Positions 11,574 to 19,200 of a DNA stretch of 26,976 bases are shown here, piece after piece. A program made the position numbers and the translations under genes. Each line of letters opens with the position of its first letter. Position 1 is the stretch's first letter. Below the pieces are notes generated by a model. That model was not told the origin of the DNA and searched no databases. It saw only the letters and a program-made list of their open reading frames with translations. The DNA is from a virus, in the IMG/VR virus record IMGVR_UViG_3300017708_000291, positions 1-26,976 of that record, one strand, 5' to 3'.

Positions 11574-13458
11574 TAAAAAAGGAGAACACCCTTACTTAGG
11601 AATCATAATAAATTATGATAGAGATAAAAAATTAGATAAGTTTAGTTTAGATACGCTTCAAGATAGATACTTATGGCAGAATGAAACTTCGCCACAAGAA
11701 GCATTCGCTAGAGCTTCTATATTTGTTTCTACTTTTAAAGAAGAAACCGACTTTGATATGGCTCAAAGAATTTATAACTATGTTTCTAATCTTTGGTTTA
11801 TGTTTTCTACCCCTATTCTTTCTAATGGTGGTACTACTAGAGGCTTACCTATTAGTTGTTTCTTAAACTATGTACCAGATAATCGTGAAGGTTTATCTAG
11901 CCACTATGATGAAAACATTTGGTTAGCTAGTTCTGGTGGTGGTATTGGTGGTTACTGGGGAGATATTAGAAGTGATGGTATACCTACAAGTAATGGTAGT
12001 AAATCTACTGGCTCAATACCTTTTATGAAAGTAGTAGACTCTCAGATGTTAGCCTTCAATCAAGGTGTTACTAGAAGAGGTAGCTACGCTGCTTACATGG
12101 ATATATCTCATCCAGAGATTGAAGAGTTTATGGTAATGAGAAAAGAATCCGGTGGCGATGTAAATAGAAAATGTTTGAACTTACATAATGGAGTTAACAT
12201 AACTAATGCTTTCTTAACTGCTGTAGAAGAAGATGATGATTGGCGATTGATTGACCCAAAAACAAACGAAGCTGTTAAGATTATAAAAGCTAGAGAACTC
12301 TGGTCTAAACTATTAGATGCCAGAGCAGAAACTGGAGAGCCTTACATTGTCAATATAGATAACTGTAACGATGCTCTACCACAAGGACAAAAAGATTTAG
12401 GATTAGAGGTAAAACAAAGTAACTTATGTTCAGAGATAACCTTACCTACTAATGACGAGAGAACTGCAGTATGTTGTTTGTCAAGTGTTAACCTTGAACA
12501 CTTTGATGAATGGTCTAAAGATGATAAATTTATAGATGATTTAGTTACTATGCTTGACAATGTACTAGAACACTTTATTGAAAATGCAGTCGATTTAAAT
12601 TCACTTGGAGGTTATAATGCAAATTATGAAAGATTTAAAAAACACATTAAAGAAGGTAAAGAAGGCTTTACAAAAGCTGCTTATTCAGCCTATCGTGAAA
12701 GGTCTATTGGTCTTGGAGCAATGGGTTTTCACTCTTATCTACAAAATCAAAACATTTCCTTTGAGGGAATCTTCTCGACTGGAATCAACTATAAATTATT
12801 TAAGTTCATCAAAGGAGCTGCTGTTCTTGCATCTAGAAGACTTGCTGTATTACGGGGGGAAGCTCCTGATATTTCTAATTCTGGTCTTAGGAATTGTCAT
12901 CTCCTTGCTGTTGCACCTAATGCTAGTTCCAGTATTATTTGTGGGGGAACTTCTCCGTCCATCGAGCCTATCAGGGCTAACGTCTTCACTCACAAAACGC
13001 TATCTGGAAGCTACAAAGTTAGAAATAAAAACCTCGAAAAACTCATCAACAAAAAAGTAACTGACCCTAAAAAGCGAAAGAAAGTTTGGCAAGATATTAG
13101 TGATAATCGTGGGTCAATACAAGAGTTAAAGTTATTTACAAAAGAAGAAAAAGAAATATTTAAAACCGCAGATGAGATAAATCAAATCTGGGTTGTCGAA
13201 CATGCATATAAGCGACAAGAGTTTATATGTCAAAGTCAAAGTGTTAATCTATTTTTTATCTTACCTGATTCAACTCAGAATCAAGAACAACATAATGAAT
13301 ACTTACAGTATGTCAGTGATGTTCATTGGTACGGTGCTAATAAATTAAAATCACTTTACTATTTTAGGTCTGATGCTGCTAAAGCTGCAGAGAATGTTAA
13401 CATTAAAGTTCCACGAATTAAGTTAGATGAAGTGGAATGTATTGCTTGTGAGGGATAA
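11566..13458 (+). CDS. nrdA: Class I ribonucleotide reductase, large (alpha) subunit
   Basis: The 630-aa protein reduces ribonucleotides to dNTP precursors. The active-site set is intact: Cys98 (PISCFLNY), Asn286, Cys288 and Glu290 (SNLCSE), Cys303/Cys304, the radical-path Tyr598-Tyr599 (LKSLYYF) and the C-terminal CIAC pair (Cys625, Cys628) for reduction by thioredoxin or glutaredoxin. It is ~130 aa shorter than E. coli NrdA because the N-terminal ATP-cone is absent, which predicts no dATP feedback shut-off (inference). The ribosome binding site is GAGGAAA, overlapping the DUF3310 gene. Codons for residues ~396-495 (12751-13050) are unlike the rest of the gene: C-ending and GGG/AGG/CTC codons dominate there. 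A zinc-ribbon gene and nrdB follow. Confidence 0.97.
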   Translation: MSDKKGEHPYLGIIINYDRDKKLDKFSLDTLQDRYLWQNETSPQEAFARASIFVSTFKEETDFDMAQRIYNYVSNLWFMFSTPILSNGGTTRGLPISCFLNYVPDNREGLSSHYDENIWLASSGGGIGGYWGDIRSDGIPTSNGSKSTGSIPFMKVVDSQMLAFNQGVTRRGSYAAYMDISHPEIEEFMVMRKESGGDVNRKCLNLHNGVNITNAFLTAVEEDDDWRLIDPKTNEAVKIIKARELWSKLLDARAETGEPYIVNIDNCNDALPQGQKDLGLEVKQSNLCSEITLPTNDERTAVCCLSSVNLEHFDEWSKDDKFIDDLVTMLDNVLEHFIENAVDLNSLGGYNANYERFKKHIKEGKEGFTKAAYSAYRERSIGLGAMGFHSYLQNQNISFEGIFSTGINYKLFKFIKGAAVLASRRLAVLRGEAPDISNSGLRNCHLLAVAPNASSSIICGGTSPSIEPIRANVFTHKTLSGSYKVRNKNLEKLINKKVTDPKKRKKVWQDISDNRGSIQELKLFTKEEKEIFKTADEINQIWVVEHAYKRQEFICQSQSVNLFFILPDSTQNQEQHNEYLQYVSDVHWYGANKLKSLYYFRSDAAKAAENVNIKVPRIKLDEVECIACEG

Positions 13459-13459
13459 T

Positions 13460-13627
13460 ATGAAATGTTGGCACTGTAGTACAGAATTAATTTGGGGTGG
13501 AGACCACGATATTGAAGAAGAAAACGAAGATTTTATTATGGAAACTAATTTAAGTTGTCCTAACTGTAAAACTTTTGTTTTGGTTTATTTACCAAAGGAG
13601 GAAAAAAATGAGCTTATTAAAAACTAG
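13460..13627 (+). CDS. Small zinc-ribbon protein between nrdA and nrdB, 55 aa
   Basis: The product has two Cys pairs: MKCWHCSTELIWGGDHD near the start and LSCPNCKTFVLVYLP later, i.e. CxxC...CxxC with an acidic stretch between. This is a compact zinc ribbon. The frame is open further upstream to 13427, but GAGGG (13450-13454) and the start of the CxxC unit favour the ATG at 13460. The ribosome binding site of nrdB lies inside its end, with a 20-base overlap. I recall similar small CWHC...CPNC proteins from other phages. The function is unknown; its place inside the RNR operon suggests a link to RNR, perhaps in regulation or metal supply (inference). Confidence 0.8.
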   Translation: MKCWHCSTELIWGGDHDIEEENEDFIMETNLSCPNCKTFVLVYLPKEEKNELIKN

Positions 13628-14600
13628 AGATTACTACAAACCATTTGACTACAGTTGGATGTTTGAGTATTACGATTTACAAAACAGAATGCACTGGCAT
13701 CCAATGTCAGTACCACTACATACCGATGTAAAAGATTGGAATGAAAGATTAACTGATTCAGAAAAGAATCTTTTAGTTCAGATATTTAGATTGTTTACTC
13801 AATCAGATGTAGATGTTGCTTCAGGATATGTAGAAAAGTATATGCAACTTTTCAAACTTCCAGAAGCTAGAATGATGATGTTGTCCTTTGGTAACATGGA
13901 AGCAATTCATCAACATGCCTACAGTTTACTATTAGATACTGTTGGTATGCCTGAAATGGAGTATAAAGCTTTTGCCGAATACGAAGAAATGTCTAACAAG
14001 CATGAGTACATTACAGACCTTAAAACTATTAAGTCTGATAAAAGGACTATCGCTAAAGCTTTAGCCGTTTATTCAGCCTTTACGGAAGGCTTACAGCTAT
14101 TCAGTAGCTTCGCTATACTCATGAACTTTCAAAGATATGGAAAAATGAAAGGCATGTGTCAGATTGTGGCTTATTCTATTAAAGATGAAAGCTTACATGT
14201 AGAAGCAATGACTAAATTATTTAGAGAATTTATCAAAGAAAATCTAGACATCTGGACAGATGACTTTAAAAAAGAAATCTATCAGATATGTAGAGAGATG
14301 GTAAAACTAGAAGAAAAGTTCTTGGACTTAGTATTTGAAATGGGAGATATAGAAGGATTAACTAAAGAAGAAATGTATGCGTACAACAAATACATTGCTG
14401 ATAGAAGGTTATTACAGTTAGGACTTAAACCTAACTTTAATCAGAAAGATAATCCTTTAGGTTGGTTAGATGATGTGTTAGGAGTAGAGCATCAAAACTT
14501 TTTTGAAGGTAGAGCTACCTCATATCAAAAAGCCGGACTGAGAGGTGATTATGGACAATTAACCTTTACAGGATTTAACAATGAAAACGAAACGAAATGA
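13608..14600 (+). CDS. nrdB: Class I ribonucleotide reductase, small (beta) subunit
   Basis: The 330-aa protein holds the diiron/tyrosyl radical needed by NrdA. Metal ligands are in place: Asp67 (TQSDVDV), Glu98 and His101 with radical Tyr105 (MEAIHQHAY), Glu160 (FTEGLQ), and Glu194 and His197 (KDESLH). The Tyr is kept, so it is a class Ia/Ib-type rather than a Phe-containing Ic-type subunit. I chose the ATG at 13608 because AAAGGAGG lies 5 bases upstream; the open frame to 13575 would need a TTG without a binding site. The last 20 bases overlap the next small gene. No separate glutaredoxin or thioredoxin gene is seen in the window. Confidence 0.97.
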   Translation: MSLLKTRDYYKPFDYSWMFEYYDLQNRMHWHPMSVPLHTDVKDWNERLTDSEKNLLVQIFRLFTQSDVDVASGYVEKYMQLFKLPEARMMMLSFGNMEAIHQHAYSLLLDTVGMPEMEYKAFAEYEEMSNKHEYITDLKTIKSDKRTIAKALAVYSAFTEGLQLFSSFAILMNFQRYGKMKGMCQIVAYSIKDESLHVEAMTKLFREFIKENLDIWTDDFKKEIYQICREMVKLEEKFLDLVFEMGDIEGLTKEEMYAYNKYIADRRLLQLGLKPNFNQKDNPLGWLDDVLGVEHQNFFEGRATSYQKAGLRGDYGQLTFTGFNNENETK

Positions 14601-14814
14601 AGCACAACTTTTAGCTTATAGATTATTGTATGATAAAAGTGGCAACTTAGTTACAGAAAGAACTAAAGTTGATATAACGAAACTTAAAAAACACCTAGCC
14701 CCACAAGACTATGAAAATCTTAGGATTATAATTAGGGAAGCTACAGTTAAACTTGATGCAATACATAGTTATATTGAATCATATTTAAATGCTCGTGTTC
14801 AAAATAGTGATTAA
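14581..14814 (+). CDS. Last plus-strand gene, 77-aa protein, unknown
   Basis: It begins MKTKRNEAQLLAYRLLYDKS, is basic, and is predicted to be two or three helices (DYENLRIIIREATVKLDAIH). AGGA lies 7 bases before the ATG, inside the nrdB end. I recognise no family. It closes the early/middle arm, and its stop codon overlaps by 4 bases the end of the 27-aa gene on the opposite strand. An anti-repressor or host-acting role is possible but unsupported. Confidence 0.68.
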   Translation: MKTKRNEAQLLAYRLLYDKSGNLVTERTKVDITKLKKHLAPQDYENLRIIIREATVKLDAIHSYIESYLNARVQNSD

Positions 14815-14894
14815 ATAGTTATACTAGCATAAAACATAGCTAGTCCAACCCAAAACATTATGCACAATACGCATACAGTTTCGTCTGTTCTCAT
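14811..14894 (-). CDS. 27-aa membrane microprotein at the end of the lysis gene cluster
   Basis: On the minus strand a perfect AAGGAG sits 7 bases before ATG at 14894. The frame encodes MRTDETVCVLCIMFWVGLAM, then FYASITI, and stops at 14811. Residues ~7-27 form one hydrophobic stretch able to cross a membrane, with two Cys (positions 8 and 11). It follows the holin and membrane-protein genes, so it may be a small holin-like, antiholin or spanin-type partner (inference). The start signal is among the best in the window. Its 3' end overlaps the end of the convergent plus-strand gene. Confidence 0.6.
   Translation of the reverse strand: MRTDETVCVLCIMFWVGLAMFYASITI
14823..14844. other. Palindromic hairpin at the convergence point
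   Basis: ACTAGC (14823-14828) and GCTAGT (14839-14844) are perfect inverted repeats around a 10-base AT-rich loop, 9 bases after the last plus-strand stop codon. No T-run follows on either strand, so terminator function is doubtful. It lies inside the 27-aa minus-strand gene. Confidence 0.3.
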
Positions 14895-14926
14895 GTTTTT
14901 TCTCCTTTAGAAAATAGTTAATTCTA

Positions 14927-14947
14927 CCGAATAGACAAGCTATTCAG
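14927..14947 (-). other. Hairpin between the 94-aa and 27-aa genes
   Basis: Read on the minus strand, CTGAATAG and CTATTCGG pair over 8 bases (one G-U) with loop CTTGT. One pair works only in the minus-strand RNA (G-U) and would be C-A in the plus-strand RNA. No U-run follows. It fills part of the 74-base gap and may be a processing or stability element for the lysis transcript. Confidence 0.35.
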
Positions 14948-14968
14948 CACCTGATAAAGTTTTTATGG

Positions 14969-15253
14969 TTAGTCTTTGCGTTGGTCTTTTTTACCGTCTG
15001 CTCTGGCTATTCTATTCGTATCGGGCTTAATACCCATTGCTGCTCGACACATTGCATCTATACGAATCATATCATTATCCATTTGCCTGATTCTATCTAT
15101 CAAGGCAACAATCATTTGATGTTGAGTATCTAACTTTTTATGTAAGTCAGCTATCAAAGATTTAAATAATGTCCAAACTAGATAACCAAGACCTATCGCT
15201 ACCACTGCTGGTATGCCAATAGTTTCTACTACTGTTATCCATTCGCCTGTCAT
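14969..15253 (-). CDS. Membrane protein with one TM segment and coiled coil, 94 aa (holin-like)
   Basis: The N-terminal part has one membrane segment (IGIPAVVAIGLGYLVWTLF, about residues 12-30). It is followed by an amphipathic helical region (LIADLHKKLDTQHQMIVALI) and a basic C-terminal tail (RIARADGKKDQRKD). This one-TM-plus-coiled-coil layout is typical of small holin-like phage proteins. The ribosome binding site is weak. It directly follows the 3TM holin gene, so a role in lysis timing is likely. It could also be an unrelated inner-membrane protein. Confidence 0.72.
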   Translation of the reverse strand: MTGEWITVVETIGIPAVVAIGLGYLVWTLFKSLIADLHKKLDTQHQMIVALIDRIRQMDNDMIRIDAMCRAAMGIKPDTNRIARADGKKDQRKD

Positions 15254-15258
15254 TATTA

Positions 15259-15660
15259 TTAATCGTCACCCTTAGCAACTTTCTTTTGCTTTTCATATGT
15301 CCTAAGTCCTGCCATGCCGAGCATAGCCATTAGAATAGTGGACAGTTGTGAAAAGTCAAACTCAGGTAAACTTACTTGAATACCTGCAATGTTAACACCG
15401 AACTCAACTATTGGAGCTAAGATGAAGTGGTATGCCATAGCAATGCTACATACCCAACCTACAGAAGGTCTCCAACCTGCTACAAATAAAGATTTGTGTC
15501 CAGCTTCTATTTTATTAATTTGTACTTGAGCAAGATTAGCAGTCTGTAGTTGTGTCTTGAGTTCATGCTCAAGTTGCATTTTTAAGTTTTTGTCTGCTAC
15601 AAACTTATTTAAAACACTACCTGCTATTCCTACTACTGAATTTGTTATTGGGTCTGGCAT
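15259..15660 (-). CDS. 3TM holin, GTA-type (GTA_holin_3TM)
   Basis: The 133-aa protein has the family hallmark AGHKSLFVAGWRPSVGWVCS (about residues 53-72), leading into the membrane segment IAMAYHFILAPIVEFGV, with a further hydrophobic segment LSTILMAMLGMAGLRTYEK near the end. This holin family is known from gene transfer agents and marine phages. It opens the inner membrane so that the endolysin can reach the peptidoglycan. The N-terminal part (residues 1-50) is an amphipathic helix. GGAGG lies 5 bases before the ATG. It is encoded two genes after the M15 peptidase, a normal lysis cassette. Confidence 0.88.
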   Translation of the reverse strand: MPDPITNSVVGIAGSVLNKFVADKNLKMQLEHELKTQLQTANLAQVQINKIEAGHKSLFVAGWRPSVGWVCSIAMAYHFILAPIVEFGVNIAGIQVSLPEFDFSQLSTILMAMLGMAGLRTYEKQKKVAKGDD

Positions 15661-15905
15661 TATTCCTCCGGTTCAAAATGTAAACTTTTATTTAATATTC
15701 CTTTTAGTGAGTCTAGTAATACTTCTGGTATCTCTTCAACCTCTAAGAGCTGTCTAGGATTTAGTTGTATCATATACAAATCCATCAAGTCTTCGTATAT
15801 CTTTCTAAAATCTTCTCGCTTTATCCAAGGCATGTCATTACGAGTACGAGCTTTACAATCTATCTTGTAAGCTTCGTCTAAATCTTTTTCTCTATAAAGT
15901 ATCAA
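15660..15905 (-). CDS. Acidic small protein in the lysis cluster, 81 aa, TTG start
   Basis: The start is TTG at 15905, immediately after the stop codon of the M15 peptidase gene. GGAG lies 7 bases upstream and is itself encoded by that gene's last codons (WSY). An ATG at codon 25 is possible but has no binding site. The protein begins MILYREKDLDEAYKIDCKAR, is soluble and mostly helical, and ends NKSLHFEPEE. I do not recognise it. Its place between endolysin and holin suggests a lysis accessory or a small structural protein. Confidence 0.7.
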   Translation of the reverse strand: MILYREKDLDEAYKIDCKARTRNDMPWIKREDFRKIYEDLMDLYMIQLNPRQLLEVEEIPEVLLDSLKGILNKSLHFEPEE

Positions 15906-16271
15906 TTAGTAGCTCCAAACTCTAGGAGTAGCTCTAGAGTTATCCATATCTAAATGAATAAATCTTGAAGCACGGTCTCCTTTCTGTGCGACTCCAATTC
16001 TGTTAATACCCTCTTCGACAGCTATTTTTATAAGAGTCATAGCTTGTTCGCCACTAACCAATATATCCATAGCCTTACCTGTTGTATGAGCACCCGGATT
16101 ATCCTTTGCAGCTTCTATAGGGTGCTCAGTGGAACGATAGGCACTGCTTACTTTAAAAGGAAAACCACAGCGTTCCCTAATTCTTTCTATGGTCTGCATA
16201 AATGCCCAGTCCATATCACACTGACCAGTATGCCTACACTTTAATTCGTCTTCGTTAAAATATTTATACAT
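15906..16271 (-). CDS. M15A-type D-Ala-D-Ala peptidase, endolysin candidate
   Basis: The 121-aa zinc peptidase has the M15 fold signature: VSSAYRSTEH (residues 41-50), then GAHTTGKAMDI with ligands His62 and Asp69, and FIHLDMD with the third ligand His106. Such enzymes cut peptide cross-links of peptidoglycan. With no signal peptide or membrane anchor, it needs the holin encoded downstream to reach the wall. It starts in a TAATG overlap with the 1556-aa gene. Unlike T7, which uses an amidase (gp3.5), this phage seems to use a peptidase for lysis. It could instead be a virion-associated enzyme, given its upstream neighbour. Confidence 0.9.
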   Translation of the reverse strand: MYKYFNEDELKCRHTGQCDMDWAFMQTIERIRERCGFPFKVSSAYRSTEHPIEAAKDNPGAHTTGKAMDILVSGEQAMTLIKIAVEEGINRIGVAQKGDRASRFIHLDMDNSRATPRVWSY

Positions 16272-19200
16272 TATTTTTCAAAGTCTTTTGTTTTTTCTTT
16301 GTCATACTTTTCTAAGTAATCTTCAAAATCTTTTCTTATTTTTCCTATATTTTTAAATAATTCATAAGAGATAATTCTTTTATCGTCTTCATATAAATTA
16401 TATAGACTGGTTCTAAATTCAATATCTTCTCTTAACTTGTCATCTTTTAAATCATCATATTCGTATGAATGAGCTAGTGCTTCTTCAATTATTGGTTTTA
16501 ATTGTTTTCCTCTGCGTCCTGCAAAGTCTGGAGCTTCTTTTTTTAAATATTTACTTTTATAAAAATTATCAAAATATCCTGTTTTATCTGCAGCCCTGTG
16601 CACAAACTCATGTTTTTGAGTTCCTACTTTGTTAGCTCCTATACTTCCTAGTACGTCATCTAAATCTTTAAATGCTACCACATCTTTTTCAGAATCATAA
16701 AAACCTAGTTGTTGTATATTACTAATTCTGTCAGGTCCTTCAACACCAATCTGTTTACTTGAAGGTATAAGTCCACTCCCTTCTGCTGGAAAAGGTCGCA
16801 TACCATACTTATCAATTAAAGCATTACCCGTGCTTTTAATAAATCTAGGGTCAGTATAACCTTCTCCCATTAGCATATTCATTTGAGCTTCTTTGTTAAC
16901 TAATTTCATGTTAGCTCGTTTTTGATATTCTTCTAATCTTTTGTCGTATTCTTTTTCATTAGAAAAACCACCGTCCTTTAAATTTTGTCTAGGATTGTCA
17001 TTTACAAAAGGGTTTACGCCCTTCTCTAAGCTTTCTCTGTAATGCTTTCTAGCATTCATGTTCATTTCTTTGCCTTCTTTAGTTTTAAATATATCTTCTT
17101 TTGTGTAATCAAAGTTTTTTATAAAATCTATTTGTTTGTCTGTGGTATATGGATTTATTAATGGATAAAATCCTTCTTCAGTATCTGGTTTACCTACAGA
17201 AAATTCTGTCATTATTTCTCCAGTAACATTATTTTTAATTCTACCTTTCCAACCTATCTGAGATTTTTTAGTTCCGTCTAGTCTTAGAGAGTTATCTACT
17301 TCTTTTCCTTCAGCAAAACTTAGTCGTTCTTCTGCATCTTGAAAAGCTGTTCCTGCTTGTTGATTATATGGAAGACCAGTAAATTTATCTATTCTTTCAT
17401 CTGGCTCATCTGGAGCTTGAGGCACTGCTACTTCTCCTCCAGTTTTAAATTCATCTCTAGGTCTTAAAAATTCAGGAATAGTAGTGCCTAATTCTTCATC
17501 AATATTTCTCATAAAGTCTTTAACATTTTTAGTTGCATTGTCACCAAATAAATCATAAGCAGCCGAGCCGGGTAAGTTTCTACCAATAAGACCAAACAAG
17601 CCACTACCATATCTAATTTCATCAATTATATCTTGCGGTAATGGACCTGCAAAAGACTTACCAAGACCTACTAATAAATTATCATTGTATTTTATTTCTT
17701 TAGCAAATCTAGAACCGTAATCAAATGGTCCAAAACCACCCCATCTTCTGATAGCATTAAATATAACTTCACTATCTTCTGCAATTCTATTTAAATTTTG
17801 TTTATTTTTTATATTCTTTTTAAGTGCACGAACTTGTTTTTCTACTTCATTTGGCAGACCTTTAGCTGTTAGTATTTCTTTAAAGTCTAAATTATCTTCA
17901 TCAATACTTTTACCTTTACTTCTAATATAATCACCAACAACTGCAACGGCTGTCATTGTCATAGCAGCTCCAAAAGTTCTTGGTGAAGTTAAAAAAGCTC
18001 TTTTAACATCTCCTTTTGCTAAATCAATAACACCCATATCTTTAACAAATCTTTTCAAAACAGTATTTGTAAACACAGTAGGATAACCAGCAAATTGCAT
18101 AAGCAGTTGTCCTGCAGGTGAACTAAACCAAAGAGGTCTGTTAGCTTCTGCAGTACTTGGGTTTAGAATAACTTCTTTAGTAAATCTATTAGCTCCACCT
18201 AAAACAGACTCTCTATAAAAATTAGCTTGACTTAAATTATCTTGACCTTTAAAAGTTTTTTTACTTGCTTTATTTATATCAAATTGAAAATTATCATTTA
18301 AAGAGTTACGATACCAAGTTGCAGCTTTTTCAGGATTTATACCTAATTCCTTTAATTGTCCTTCTAAATATTTTACGTTAGCTGAATTTAATTTTTTTAT
18401 ACCACTATAATGTTCAAATAATTTTTCAGAGTTCCTAGTTATTGCTCTTTTGCCACTTGTAAATGAAGCTAATTGTACAGTTCTAGTCCATTGGTCTAGT
18501 AAGTTCATTTTAAAGAAAGCATTTTGTCCTGACCTAGCCCACTGATTTGTTAAAGCATCTCCAGTCAAACCTTCAAGTCTATCCATGACTGCTTGTTCTA
18601 AAGCTAATCCAGTTTCATATAGTTCAAACCAAGCATCATTATCTAAATCATTTATATTAAGATTTGCTCCAGTTTCTTTTGAAATCTTTTTACCTACTTT
18701 AGTTTCTGCTACAGTTTTACTTATTCCAGTTCCTTTTGTTTTAGCTCTAAAAACTCCTCTAGCTATAAAACCTAAACCCCTATCTATTTCTCTTACTAAA
18801 TTTTTACCAAGTGCAGCAGTCATATCTCTAACAGCTTGTGGAGAATCTGTTAATCCTGCTCTTTGTAATAAAATTATAGGCTCTGAAATACTAGAAATAG
18901 TAGCTAGAGGTAAGTGAGCCATTTGTTGAATAAGTCTACCCCAATTAGATGCTTCTTGAAAAAATTTATTTTTAAATTGAGTTCCTGCATAATCTAAACC
19001 AGTAATTCTTTGATGAGTTTCTCTAATTTTTTCTAAAGCTTTTTGGACTTGCTCCTCAGAAAAACCAGCATCTTTTAATTCATAATAAATACCAGTTTTA
19101 TTTTCAGTATCTTTTATAAACTTTGTATCAAAATCAGCTACTGTTCTGCCAAAAAAATCTGTTCTAGTTACTGTTTGTGCTGCACTGGTGTAATAATTTC

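Noticed and set aside
12554-12582. TTGACA in nrdA as an internal promoter
   Set aside because: The best -10 candidates match at only about half the positions, and no gene start follows.
12605-13060. 151-codon overlapping frame in nrdA
   Set aside because: It is a shadow frame kept open partly by the unusual codon tract. No start signal, and the product looks like random hydrophobic sequence.
13205-13235. Antisense TTGACA-N17-TATATG on the minus strand in nrdA
   Set aside because: The spacing is right, but it lies within a conserved coding region with no minus-strand gene downstream. Chance match in AT-rich DNA is likely.
13575-13607. Upstream TTG start extending NrdB by 11 residues
   Set aside because: The extension overlaps the zinc-ribbon coding sequence, whereas AAAGGAGG directly precedes the ATG at 13608.
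14075-14091. AGCCTT/AAGGCT hairpin in nrdB
   Set aside because: No T-run on either side; explained as coding sequence.
16999-17020. AAGGG/CCCTT hairpin followed by TTTTG on the minus strand in the 1556-aa gene
   Set aside because: Short stem with a broken T-run inside a long gene; weak compared with the 8832 structure.
18585-18917. Long plus-strand frames opposite the 1556-aa gene (also near 20013 and 20319)
   Set aside because: No ribosome binding sites, low-complexity products, and they mirror codons of a long real gene.
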